NCBI GenBank assembly: GCA_963575745.1
Contig: CAUYUJ010009447.1
Coordinates: 424,232-488,231 of the forward strand
DNA from: Prorocentrum cordatum
Lineage: Eukaryota > Sar > Dinophyceae > Prorocentrales > Prorocentraceae
Length of the DNA: 64,000 bases
Reading direction: 5' to 3'
The notes under the pieces are model-generated. The model was not told the origin of the DNA and searched no databases. It saw nothing but the letters and a program-made list of their open reading frames with translations. The translations under genes and the position numbers were made by a program. Below are positions 30,708 through 40,560 of the stretch, piece after piece. The first letter of the stretch is position 1, and the number at the start of each line of letters is the position of its first letter.

Positions 30708-30930
30708 GTCCGTCCCACCCGAACATATAATACACAAACATTTTTGTGGCGTGTTGTTTCCCAGCGGTATGGCCAGAACACGCCCGCCACGGAGCTTATC
30801 CTATATAAGGGTTCTCGGCTCGCGCGTCGCCCCTGCGGGGGCGACGCACACATAACATCAATATGTTGGGGTGACGCCGACCCCAGATCACGTGATTTCG
30901 CTTGTCGCGCCCCGCGATCGCGGTGACGAG
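30708..30930. repeat. Dispersed repeat shared with 63480-63680, copy 1
   Basis: The ordered blocks CACCCGAACATATAATAC, TTTCCCAGCGGTATGGCCAG, GCTCGCGCGTCGCCC and GACGCACA match those at 63480-63680. Class unknown. Confidence 0.6.
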
Positions 30931-31680
30931 CGGTTCTCTTCGCGGAGAAGGGCAGCAGTCCCGCCGAAGCCGCGACGCGCGGCACGCGATCTTCTTCGCG
31001 CCCGTGGGGGCGACGTGGGATTCCCAGAAACTCTGCCATTGGGAAGCAATGCCTTCTTGTGGAGCCCATCAATCAAACCTCAGGACGTGCATGACGGCAG
31101 CAGCAGCAGCAGGTGCAGAAGCAGGAGCCGCCAAAGCTGTGTCCGCAGCAGTGGCGCCTGCGGCAGCAGGGGCAGCAATAATGCATCACACATAAGGATC
31201 TAGGATAGAAAGGAACTCCAGAGAGGTCCGAATACGAACGATGAAAGCCCGACCGAGTGGCCACTAAGTCAGACCAGGCCGAATTCAGCCAGGGATTAAG
31301 CAACATAAAACGGAGTGTGCTGGATACGGCCGGTTTTCGACCACGGATGAACTAGCGCGGATGCTGAATCAAATTTCCCATGAATTGCATCCTCATCTAG
31401 GGGACGCTGGCTCCATGAAACAAATGCATGCAAGGCCACGAAAGAAACAAACACAGTTCTGGGTGTCGCCTCTAATTTCGACGTGAACCGGCCCAAGGGC
31501 CCAAAAGGGGCACTCAACGCGACGCCGGGTGATATCCGACACCACGGCTGCTGGATTCCTTCAACCCCCTGGGACCCTTGGGAGCCGTGGATGTGGATAT
31601 CTTCGTGCCCGCAGGGGCGGGCAGATGTCCATGTCCAACACTCCTCGATAGAGGACCAGCCAACTGCATACACATAACCT

Positions 31681-31791
31681 TTCGGAGCTCCGCGCAGACT
31701 TCTTGGATCTGCGCTGGACAACCTCCCTAGCGCGCGGTTAGGGGGGCCCCAGCACCGATCCAAGAAATCCGCGCGGGGCGCCCAGAAAATT
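31681..31791. repeat. Foldback element, copy 3
   Basis: GGAGCTCCGCGCAGACTTCT then TGGATCTGCGCTGG on the left face ATCCAAGAAATCCGCGCGG on the right. It is shorter in the loop than copies 1 and 2. It lies in intron 2. Confidence 0.65.
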
Positions 31792-33055
31792 CACCTGTAT
31801 ACAGTCGGACCTAGGACAGAAGAGCATCCTTCAAGAACACGAGACCCTCCGCTGGCCAAAACATACGTTCTTTACAGAACAGCCAAGGGCAACCCTCCCC
31901 AGGATGCACCAGAGAATCTAACCAACACGAAGAACATTAGGGTACCGTCCCCGAACCGACCTCGATTTGATACCTCGGTCCGACCGTACGGGTTTTCTTC
32001 CCCGCGGGGCGCCCGGAAAGGTCATGCGTACAGTCAAAACGTGTATTAAGGACGGGTGGTAAGGACGCAAGACCCTTGGAGGCCGAAGTTGGGGTTTCTC
32101 GGGCGGCGGGCGACCAATGAAAACGGCAACGGACGGGCCGCAGAGGCAAGGACGCAAGGGTAACCTAGATGAAGGCGCACGTCCTTACTAAGCACGCTGA
32201 TTGTATACATTGTTTCATCCTCGAAGATGTCCTCGAAGATTTCATCCTCGGAGGTCCTGGAGGTCCCGGGGCACGGCTCCGAGGCGACGGATACACTGGG
32301 GAAGCTTGTCATCCCTCGGACGTCCATTCTCCGCGCATGCTTCGATTGCGTGCGTTCATGCATTCGCAGGGTGACCAGATGCGCCTGGATAGACCTCGCC
32401 GAAAAAAATGCACACGTCCGAGCGATGCCAAGGAACACCAAATGATATCCATACCGCAGCTCCCCGGACATCTGCCATGGGGGCGTTCTAACCGGGATCT
32501 CCAAGCGAATCCAGCCGTGGCGGCGCGGGCCTCCCAGGAGGCCCAGCAAGGCACAACCGAGGCAAGGGCACAGCGCTCGCGCTACCATGATGAACCAGGA
32601 GCGCCACATGAGAAACGAAGGGTTTTTTCTGGGCACGGCGAGCCTTGACCACGAAGAGGTTCCTCGACCTGCCTCTGCAAATCGGCCCGAAAACCAGAGC
32701 CCCTCCCGAGGTCAGGGTGGTCCTCCGGTGGCAGCTCATGGAAGCCTCCCATGCCAGCCTGCTGGCTCCTGGGAATCGACGCTGGTCGACGCTAGTCGAC
32801 GCTGCATTGACGCTGATGGGCGCTAAAGCGGCGCTACCTCATCGACTACCAGACGACAACCGATGCTACCTGCACTCCTAAATTGCGAGGGTGCACAAGG
32901 CACCCACCATTTGCCACCGACGGGTGGCCCTTGATTCAGCGTCTTGGCCGTAGCGGCTTCGGAGTATGTCTGGCTCTTCGGCGCCCGTGGCATGCGCATG
33001 CGCACTGGCGCCGGGGCGCACGCGCCCAGGCCGGCCCCTCCCGCCGCAGGGGCTC
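31792..33055. other. Unique intron sequence, nothing recognised
   Basis: This is moderately GC-rich sequence without tandem repeats. Several frames of 60 to 200 codons exist on both strands but none contains a motif I know, and none fits the host protein between exons 2 and 3. A short GTCGAC/TCGACGCT repeat is at about 32775-32810. Confidence 0.4.
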
Positions 33056-33150
33056 CTCAGCAGGGCCACCACGTGCACCGCATCCTGAAGGTCGAATCCG
33101 TGGTCCTGGGCATGCTGCGACTGCAGCACGGCCTCCACGTACGCGGGCAC
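33056..33150 (-). CDS. Exon 2: QVPAYVEAVL / GFDLQDAVHVVALL segment
   Basis: The 95 nt encode 31 residues plus two bases of a split AGG codon. VPAYVEAVLQSQHAQDHGF and DLQDAVHVVALL match the family pattern QVPxxVExxLxxxHAxxGFxLxDAVxMVAxL. The acceptor is CGACAG followed by GTG; CAGGTG also sits at the exon 1 donor. The donor GAG followed by GAGCCC (GA type) restores LRKLIADS with exon 3. Because GAGGA is repeated at both ends of intron 2, the exact cut cannot be placed to the base, but the encoded protein does not change. Confidence 0.87.
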
Positions 33151-33165
33151 CTGTCGGCGTCCGAA

Positions 33166-33300
33166 TCCCACCAGCCCTCGGGGCGTAGGTGGTTCAGCGA
33201 GTTTTGCCTTCTCTCTGCCAGAGCTCCCTCCTTCCCCTGCTCGGGAGAGGGGCTTATCACTGTTCCCTATTGTTATACACCCCCTCCCCCACCAGGCCGG
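33166..33300. repeat. Dispersed repeat (CCCACCAGCC / GTAGGTGGTTCAG), copy 2
   Basis: It is colinear with 18219-18360: AATCCCACCAGCC, GGGCGTAGGTGGTTCAG, CTTCC-rich part, CGGGAGAGGGG, ATCACTG. It ends 15 bases from the exon 2 acceptor, so its reverse complement supplies the 3' end of intron 1. Confidence 0.72.
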
Positions 33301-33789
33301 CAGCCAACCCGGAACAATGAGGACCCCATGAGGCCCCCCCCATCATCCTGTCAAAGAAAAAATACGCTACCGAGGAACCCCACATACTTCTATTATGGCT
33401 GGAGTGATGAGAGCTGAAGTGAAGCATGTGAGAATGATGTTGGTGGCCGTTACCCCGCCGATACCGCTGTGCCCTGGACGTGGAAGGTATTGGGCCACCA
33501 ATTTTTCAGCTGGCGGCGGTGCGCGTGAAATGCGGGGACCACCGTCGCTTCAGAGCAGCAGCGTAAGCCTGCCAAGCTTACCTCGCCGCCATTCTGAATC
33601 ATTTCTTTCTTCAGCGACGAGCACGGAGGCGGCAGCTCGCCCATGGCAATTTTAGGCGGCATGGCTAGCGCGCCTGCGCAACAACCAACTGCGGCCTTCG
33701 ATTCGGTACCCTGGCGCTCCGAGCTGGCTTGAGCCAGAGTACTTACAGATCTGGATACTGCGCAAACCCATGCAAGTGCAACTGATGGA
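33301..33789. other. Unique intron sequence, nothing recognised
   Basis: No repeat or exon was recognised between the dispersed repeat and the start of the 90-bp minisatellite. Confidence 0.4.
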
Positions 33790-35440
33790 ATGCACCCGCG
33801 ATACCTGCCCCCTACGCACCCCCCGTGGCGCGGAGAAAATGCCACGCCTGCCACGCCCCGCGACCCTGGGACGGATAGAATCCGCGGTGACGGACCACCC
33901 CCTGCGCACCCCCTGTGGAGTGGAGAACATGCCACGCCTGCCACGCCCCGCGACCCTGGGACAGATAGAGAGACCAGTGAGAGACCACCCCCTGCGCACC
34001 CCCTCTGGTGTCGAGAAAGTGCCACGCCTGCCACGCCCCGCGACCCTGAGACGGATAGAGAGACCAATGAGGTGCGCACCCTCTCTGGTGTCGAGAAAGT
34101 CTGCCACGCCCCGCGACCCCAGATAGAGAGACCGACCACCCCCTCTGTCGAGAAAAAGAGACGGATAGAGAGACCAATGAGAACTCTGCCCCGCGACCCT
34201 AGAGAGACCAGTGAGAGACCCCCTGCGCACCCTCTCTGGTGTCGAGAAAGTGCCACGCCTGCCACGCCCCGCGACCCTGAGACAGATAGAGAGACCAGTG
34301 AGAGACCACCCCCTGCGCACCCTCTCTGGTGTCGAGAAAGTGCCACGCCTGCCACGCCCCGCGACCCTGAGACGGATAGAGAGACCAGTGAGAGACCACC
34401 CCCTGCGCACCCTCTCTGGTGTCGAGAAAGTGCCACGCCTGCCACGCCCCGCGACCCTGAGACGGATAGAGAGACCAGTGAGAGACCACCCCCTGCGCAC
34501 CCCCTGGTGTCGAGAAAGTGCCACGCCTGCCACGCCCCGCGACCCTGAGACAGATAGAGAGACCTGTGAGAAACCACCCCCTGCGCACCCTCTCTGGTGT
34601 CGAGAAAGTGCCACGCCTGCCACGCCCGCGACCCTGAGACGGATAGAGAGACCAGTGAGAGACCACCCCCTGCGCACCCTCTCTGGTGTCGAGAAAGTGC
34701 CACGCCTGCCACGCCCCGCGACCCTGAGACGGATAGAGAGACCAGTGAGAGACCACCCCCTGCGCAGTCGAGAGTGCCACGCCTGCCACGCCCCGCGACC
34801 GACCCGCACCCTATGTCAGTGCCCCCCTGCGCCTGTCCACTCCGCGACCCTGAGACGGATAGAGAGACCAGTGAGAGACCACCCCCTGCGCACCCTCTCT
34901 CTCTCCCACGAGAGACCACCCCCTGCGCAGAGAAACGCCTGCCACGCCCCGCGACCCTGAGACGGATAGAGAGACCAGTGAGAGACCACCCCCTGCGCAC
35001 CCTCTCTGGTGTCGAGAAGAAAGTGCCACGCCTGCCACGGCCCGCGACCCTGAGACGGATAGAGAGACCAGTGAGAGACCACCCCCTGCGCACCCTCTCT
35101 GGTGTCGAGAAAGTGCTACGCCTGCCACGCCCGGCGACCCTGAGACGGATAGAGAGACCAGTGAGAGACCACCCCCAGCGCAACCTCTCTGGTGGCGAGA
35201 AAGTGCCACGCCTGCCACGCCCCGCGACCCTGAGACGGATAGAGAGACCAATGAGAGACCACCCCCTGCGCACCCTCTCTGGTGTCGAGAAAATGCCACG
35301 CCTGCCACGCCCCGCGACCCTGAGACGGATAGAGAGACCAGTGAGAGACCACCCCCTGCGCACCCTCTCTGGCGTCGAGAAAGTGCCACGCCTGCCACGC
35401 CCCCGACCCTGAGACGGATAGAGAACCGCGGTGAGAGACC
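33790..35440. repeat. 90-bp minisatellite array
   Basis: About 19 units, most exactly 90 bp, with CCACGCCTGCCACGCCCCGC, GACCCTGAGACGGATAGAGA, GACCAGTGAGAGACCACCCC and CTGCGCACCCTCTCTGGTGT in sequence. Several units are shortened (34080-34230 and 34760-34930). Since 90 is divisible by three, long open frames persist on both strands, the longest about 637 codons on the minus strand. They have a 30-residue period (…GVVSHWSLYPSQGRGAWQAW…) but I regard them as a by-product. Confidence 0.92.
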
Positions 35441-35995
35441 ACCCCCTGCACGTCTGTGTGCTGTTTGCCTGTTTGCTGCGTGTGCGTGCTGTGTCTGTTT
35501 GTGCTGGTATTGTGTACGGGTGCTGTTTGTGTGCTGTGTGTCTGTGTGCTGCGTGTATGGTGGATGTATGTGATGACTGTGATGTCGACTGTGGATGTGT
35601 GTCTGCTGTGTGCTCATGTGTCTGCTTGTCCTGATGTGGGGAACCAGAAAAAGAGAGAGGGAATCATCACACCAGCCCCTGGATGTGTGGAGGGAAGAGG
35701 GAAGGAGGGGTGAGGAGGAAGAGGAGAAACGCGGGTGCGATGCGGCAGGGAAAGAAAACCAGAACCCCACTATGCATGTGGGGAACAAAACGCACTCTGC
35801 CTCCACATTTAGCGCATGCGCGGCCGCCCCGCAACCATTTCGTATTGGCATTTTACAAGGACATCTGGGGTGCCAGCACATCCCACCTGCCTTCTGGGCG
35901 CAGGTGGTCGACCAACTGGTTTGACAAATCAGTGGCTGCTGCCTTTTCGCCTTATCGTTTCTGATGGACTTTCGGAACCTCGAAATGGCTCCAAA
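35441..35995. other. TG-rich stretch and module shared with other arrays
   Basis: Positions 35449-35640 are TGTG/CTG-rich. Then come GAGGAAGAGGAG, AAACGCGGGTGCGATGCGG and a part with CGCATGCGCGGCCGCCCCGC that resembles the satellite module in intron 3. The same order (minisatellite, purine tract, GAACGCGGG module) occurs at 24846-25640 and 53770-55260. Confidence 0.5.
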
Positions 35996-36175
35996 ATTAG
36001 CTAAGAAAACTCAAAACCGGGCCCAAGCGGCTTCCAAACCGGCCCCAAGAACGCCCCATGTTGGCGCCAAGAGGGTGCCAGAAGGCCACCGAGGAACCAT
36101 CGACCTGGAATCGGCGATGCATTGCCAACAGATCGGCGATGGGTCCCGGATGGCACATCCGAGCGTTCCTGAGGA

Positions 36176-36545
36176 GGGGGAGGAGGAGGAGGAGGAGGAG
36201 AAGGAGGAGGAGGAGGAGGAGGAGGAGGAGGAGGAGGAGAGGAGGAGGGCGGGGAGGGGCCATCAGACCACTATGGCGCCATCACTGGTCGACTGGGTCG
36301 AGGCGTTCTCCCCCCTGATCTGATCCCCCCCATATCGTTGCCCCTCCTCCTCCTCCTCCTCCTCCTCCTCCTCCTCCTCCTCCTCTCCACCGCCCTCCTC
36401 TCCTCCCTCCTGCTCCTCCTCCTCCTGCTCCTCCTCCCTCCTCCTCCTCCTTCTCCTCCTCCTCCCCTCCTCCTCCTCCTCCTCCTCCTCCTCCTCCTCC
36501 TACCCCTCCTCCTCTTCCTCCTCCTCCTCCTCCTCCTCCTCAGGA
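36176..36545. repeat. Opposed (GGA)n and (TCC)n tracts
   Basis: A GGA tract at 36176-36240 is followed after about 100 bp by a TCC tract at 36343-36545 on the same strand. The two can pair, giving a purine-pyrimidine hairpin with more than 60 bp of potential stem. Confidence 0.85.
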
Positions 36546-37209
36546 TCCTCCTCCCTGGGACCTCCCCGCCCCGCCTCCCTCCCCGCCACGTCGCAGGGTG
36601 CGGTGCACCCCCGACAGGCTGCGCGCCACGCGGGAGGCCCTGGCGCCACCGCCTCGGCCAGCCAGCGCGGCTCGCGCCAGCGCGCTCGTTTCGGAACGGC
36701 CCTCGGCAAGATCCGGCAGCATCGAGTCGAGAGCTCGGGTTGGACCTCAACGTGAATATGGTCGGAATGCAAACGTAAATCAGAGCGTGAATTACCTCCC
36801 CCGCTTTCGCTTCCAGGCAAAACCAAGCCATACCACGCGCCTCCTCGTCAAGCGGCCTGACCAGTACAGGCCGCAATTTGGCATCGTTTGGTATCTCTTG
36901 GAAGCGAGGGTGGTCAGAAGCGAGGTAGGTTTGTTTTCCCCCGAGTAAACGTCTGATCGACCGCCCCAAGAAGTCTCGTCCCGCTTGCGAGGAGGGCGTG
37001 ATCCGTTCCATATGGGCAACATGCATCGGTGAACATCAAAAGTCCAACACGCCCGTCAAGAGTATTGCTACACGAACTGGAATCGAGACCGAATCGGATC
37101 GGCCGCGTCAGGATGCACAACAGCGCCATGCAAGCATCGGGCCACATCGGGCCCGCAGGACCCGAGATCGAATCGCATCGATCCGAGCAGGACCCTCGAC
37201 TTCATACGG

Positions 37210-37565
37210 CCACATGGCGTCGGCGCACTCATCTCGGCACACCCCTCACACTTCTCGTTCTACATTGGGAGCTCCAATTTCAGGCCAGTGGGAGGGGTCA
37301 CCTGGGGTCGGCGCGCGCGTCTCGGCACGCCTCTCACACTGCTCGTCCTACACTGAGAGCTCCAACTGCGGCCCCAATAGAGGTGTGCGCATCGTGCCGG
37401 CGAGCTCATCTCGGCAACCTCCCTCACGCGTCCTGCAACCCCGCGATAGAGACCCGATTACTGCCCCAGTGGGGGCGTGCGCGTCGCGTCGGCGCACTCA
37501 TCTCTGCACACCGCTCGCACGCCTCGTGCCCCGCAGGGAACTCTAACTGCGACCCCAGTGGGAAC
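37210..37565. repeat. ~93-bp tandem repeat near the exon 1 donor
   Basis: Four diverged units carry GGCGCACTCATCTCGGCACA, CCTCACACTTCTCGTYCTAC and a GGAGCTCCAACTGCGRCCCC segment. It lies in intron 1, 160 bp inside the donor. Confidence 0.65.
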
Positions 37566-37729
37566 TCCCTCCCTCCCTCAGTCGACGAAGGATGTGCTCC
37601 TAGAGTTATTATGGCAAGGTGTTTTATCCTATGTGTTGGCTGGATAGCGCGGTCCGCCACGCCACTACACATAGCTGCCGAGGGCTGGGTAGGCCCATTC
37701 GAATACAACACTTCCGTTTGCGCATACAC

Positions 37730-38110
37730 CTGCTGGCTGAGGATGTGCGCCGCAGACTCGTTCACCGGCGAAGACTGCTCGAACCCGCGGATCACCAGCG
37801 AAGACGTGCCCATGAAGTAGCGGTAGACAATGTAACGAAGAAGAGGGCGCTCGATGCGCCCGTTTGCGCTCTTCGGGAGAGAGTTCCAGATCGGCAACAC
37901 TTTCTTCTCGATGGTGTCCAGGTCGTTCTGCTGATTGCCCTGTCCACAGCCTAACATGTCGCCGATGGCATCACGCAGGTTTTTCTGGAAAAGGTCGACA
38001 TTTGCAGTCGCCCGCAAGGTGCTCTTACTCTGCACAAGCCCAGTCCTGGCTTGAACCTGCGAAGGGATCGCGGCAGAGGCCAGGAAGACGGCAACGAAAG
38101 CAGCCTGCAT
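37730..38110 (-). CDS. Exon 1: signal peptide and GRIERPLLRY region
   Basis: The ATG at 38110 opens a 127-codon exon. MQAAFVAVFLASAAIPSQVQ is a good secretory signal with a likely cleavage after Ala21. Then VDLFQKNLRDAIGDMLGC, VLPIWNSLPKSANGRIERPL, LRYIVYRYFMGTSSLVIRGF and NESAAHILSQQ follow, matching the family pattern GRIERxxLRYxVxRYFxxxSSLxIRGFE. The donor is CAGCAG followed by GTGTATG. The start is chosen because it is the only Met placing a signal peptide at the N-terminus. Upstream sequence has no obvious additional exon; a trans-spliced leader would attach upstream. Confidence 0.9.
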
Positions 38111-39048
38111 GCTCGTATGGTAGAACGAAGGTCTATCGCGAACGATGTATGTAGTTAAGCCGTTGGGCCGTTGCGTCAGAGGATGGGATGCACACTCTTA
38201 CCTTGAGCCCAAGTGGGGAGAGATAAGGAGTGCATTGAAGCGACGGGGCGGTCCAAACGGCAGGCCGACAAGCCTGAAACGCATCAACATGGCACGATAG
38301 GAAGCAAGTGTCTGGGTGTGGAGTGCTACAGATCGAGAGGCCCTGTGGGTCGACAGTACCTCTCCCGTTGAAGGCCTGCTTTTGGGGTTCGAGAGGTCTG
38401 CGGACGGCCTCAGCAGCAAGAAACCCCTTAGGGTGACAGCTGAGCGAAATCAGAATCGACTTGTTCTTCAACGGCGAAGCGCTGAGCGATACACATGAAC
38501 TCACCAGTTTGATCTTCGGATGAGCGCCTCTGACTGGCATGGAAGCCAGGGGCAGAGCAACCAAAGACGATATCGAATCGAATCATGCACACATCCAGCG
38601 TCTCTCTGACGATCGACCTAGAGCAACGCATAGACTCTCCCCCGCCATCGCTACGAACCGCCATAAATCACAAGCATAATAGGCAACGTGATGGAACCAG
38701 CCCCAGCCGCTCCGAACAGGATACTTCATGCTGTGGGCAGAAGTGCGGGCGCGAGCACCTCCACGCGCACGCACACGCCATAGGGGGAACCAAAAGACAC
38801 CGATATACGTTCTGCTTCTCCCCGGACCTCTCCCAGGATGCGTCCTGACCGGGACTTCGGGGCGAGTCCAGCAGTGGCGACGAGAGAGGGGCAGCGACAT
38901 CGGTATAAGAGACCTTCCTCTTCTCAGCTTCAGCCGCTGCGCTGCCGCAGGCTTTCGACGGCACCGTGCCCAATGCCGCGAGGCGTCGCCCCCCCTTTGC
39001 CTTTTCGGGCCGAGCGGCACCTCCCCTGCGATGTGGCGAGTCAAGAGC
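38111..39048. other. 5' flank of the gene
   Basis: This is unique, moderately GC-rich sequence. No TATA box or other core promoter element was identified, which is normal for dinoflagellates. No neighbouring gene was recognised here. Confidence 0.4.
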
Positions 39049-39179
39049 CGGCGGTTCAAAGGCGGGGTCCTGAGGGATGGGGTCCTAAGGATAGGAAGGG
39101 ACCCAAGGGAGGATTTACGTTGCTTGAGGCACCTCGTCCTCAGGACCCCCTCCCTCAGGAGCCCATCTCTGAACCGCCG
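39049..39179. repeat. Foldback repeat A of a side-by-side pair
   Basis: Ends CGGCGGTTC and GAACCGCCG. The inner inverted blocks GGGGTCCTGAGGGAT and CCCTCAGGA/GTCCTCAGGACC pair imperfectly. Confidence 0.65.
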
Positions 39180-39212
39180 AGAGAAAGAGCGGGCCGAGCG
39201 GGCCGGCAGCAC

Positions 39213-39368
39213 AAATTCGATGATCCTCAAAGCGTGTGTTAGCCCCAACATGTGTTTGTCCATCGAGGCCCTTCGACACGACCAATGCGATGTCATGATC
39301 CACTGATTGGGCTGAAGAGGGTGAACACACATTGGGCTAACATACGTCCTGAGGATCATCGACAAATT
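39213..39368. repeat. Foldback repeat B of a side-by-side pair
   Basis: Left AAATTCGATGATCCTCA then GTGTGTTAGCCC; right GGGCTAACATACGTC then TGAGGATCATCGACAAATT. The arms are about 40 bp with a loop of about 70 bp. Only 33 bp separate it from foldback A. Confidence 0.7.
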
Positions 39369-39525
39369 CAATGCGCAACGACTGAGGGCCCACGACACTT
39401 CGCGCACGCGTCTGCCCGTTTTTCCGCACGCCCGGGGCGGCATGGCCCAGAAGGAAGCAGGTCAGCCTCGGCGGGTCTCTCGTGAAGGTCGATCGGCTCG
39501 AGAGCGGAAGGGCTTCAGGCTGGGG

Positions 39526-39683
39526 TTAAGTCGGGCGTGTCCCTCTACAGGAGGAATCTTCAAAAATAGTCAAAACATTGTCTGGGGATGATTTTTCAAC
39601 CATTTGTGGCTATTTCGCGCATTGTTGGGCTATTCTGCATTTGTCGCCCAAAATCCGCCTGTCGGGGGACATGCCCGACCTGA
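39526..39683 (+). mobile_element. GTCGGGC-type TIR element, copy 2, with 8-bp target duplication
   Basis: The element runs from TTAAGTCGGGC to GCCCGACCTGA, 158 bp, AT-rich inside with GCCCAAAATCCGCCTGTCGG near the right end. The flanks are GGCTGGGG on both sides (39518-39525 and 39684-39691), a perfect 8-bp duplication. An 8-9-bp duplication fits hAT- or Mutator-like elements. No coding capacity, so a MITE. Confidence 0.82.
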
Positions 39684-39691
39684 GGCTGGGG

Positions 39692-40560
39692 GGGGGGGGC
39701 GCATGCGTGAGTCTGCGACGGCGGTCCCCGCTGTTCTCCGGCGAGGTGCCACGAGCCACAGGAGGGCCCATGTGGCTAAGCACCGTAAGAGAGCCCCAGG
39801 ACGGACCCGCGCCTCGAAGAAGGTCAGCGGCAACTCTCGGCGAAGCACGAAGCGGCGCGACTCTGAAATGGGGCAAGACCAAGACTTAACGACGGGTACA
39901 TGCTGGGATGCTGGGGGGGGGGGGCGGTGACCGACAGGAGAATGTGGAGCATCCACCAGGTAGCCATAGATTGAACATGTGGAGACCTTCTCTGCACCCC
40001 TGACCCAGCCATTCGCGCCGTACCCGATGCAATACCAGGCTGCTCGAGACCACTCCGAGGCTAGCTACCCGAGGCTGTGCGAAGCCATCTCGAGGCCGTT
40101 CGAGGCCATTCCGTGGCTGCCAGAGGCTATCCAGCCACCTGGACGATGAAGAATGCAGCAAGCGACGGGTAGAGGTTCTCCGAGGCAGTCTAGCCCGAGA
40201 GTATAGGCCTCCCAACTGGGGTCCGAGTAGATGGGGTCGGAGGATCGCGCAACATCACCGAGGCATCGACGGTGGAAAAAAATCGAGCTCCACATCGAGC
40301 CGCATCGCCGATGCATCGGCGATGAAGTACGATCCCCAGCCCCATCTACTCGGACCCCATTTGCCAAGACATTCGCCGATATGTTTTTATCTCCAGGTGT
40401 ATTTCCCAAAGTTCCATGAACTTGTTCAACCCCTTCTGGCGCGGCCCCTGAGGCTGGAACATACCCTGGAGGCCCAGCGAGGGCCCCCAGAGGCCGGAAA
40501 GAGCGCAAAACGTCCGCCATGCGTTGGAGGTCTGGAGTTAGGTTTGTCGGCGGCGAGCGA
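39692..40560. other. No gene seen; short palindromes
   Basis: CATCGCCGATGCATCGGCGATG at about 40305-40325 is a perfect short palindrome. A related GGCGATNCATNGCCNA block recurs at 36115 and 42585. No exon was recognised. Confidence 0.4.

Larger units (their letters stand above)
27294..33055 (-). other. Intron 2 (5.8 kb, GA donor)
   Basis: The donor is GAG followed by GAGCCC and the acceptor is GCGAG followed by GAAG; GAGGA occurs at both ends. It contains the CATTGCTTTG satellite, a 159-bp TIR element, an antisense LINE fragment and a foldback copy. Positions 31800-32800 show no recognisable feature. Confidence 0.8.
33151..37729 (-). other. Intron 1 (4.6 kb, GT donor)
   Basis: This is the only canonical GT-AG intron of the gene: CAG followed by GTGTAT, and ACAG followed by GTG. 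It holds the 90-bp minisatellite, opposed GGA and TCC tracts, a 93-bp tandem repeat near the donor, and a dispersed repeat at its very 3' end. Confidence 0.88.
13399..38110 (-). other. Eight-exon gene for a 553-aa dinoflagellate membrane protein
   Basis: Eight exons on the minus strand join into one 1662-nt coding sequence. Phases agree at all seven junctions, every acceptor is AG followed by G, and the donors are GT, GA, GC, GA, GA, GC, GC. The predicted product has an N-terminal signal peptide, a long globular region with a degenerate EF-hand-like segment, a conserved PLHGRLFAQW...PRECPFPH block and one transmembrane helix close to the C-terminus, so a type I membrane topology is likely. 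I recognise the motif order from many predicted dinoflagellate proteins of unknown function. No function is claimed. The gene spans 24.7 kb, about 93 percent of it intron. Dinoflagellate genes are usually trans-spliced to a leader; no leader gene is in this window. Junction 3 is the least certain. Confidence 0.85.

Noticed and set aside
33450-35363. 637-codon minus-strand frame with a 30-residue repeat
   Set aside because: It exists only because a 90-bp minisatellite has a period divisible by three. Other frames are equally open, there is no family motif, and it lies inside intron 1.
38583-39443. 286-codon minus-strand frame upstream of the gene
   Set aside because: It crosses both foldback repeats and has no recognisable motif or splice evidence.
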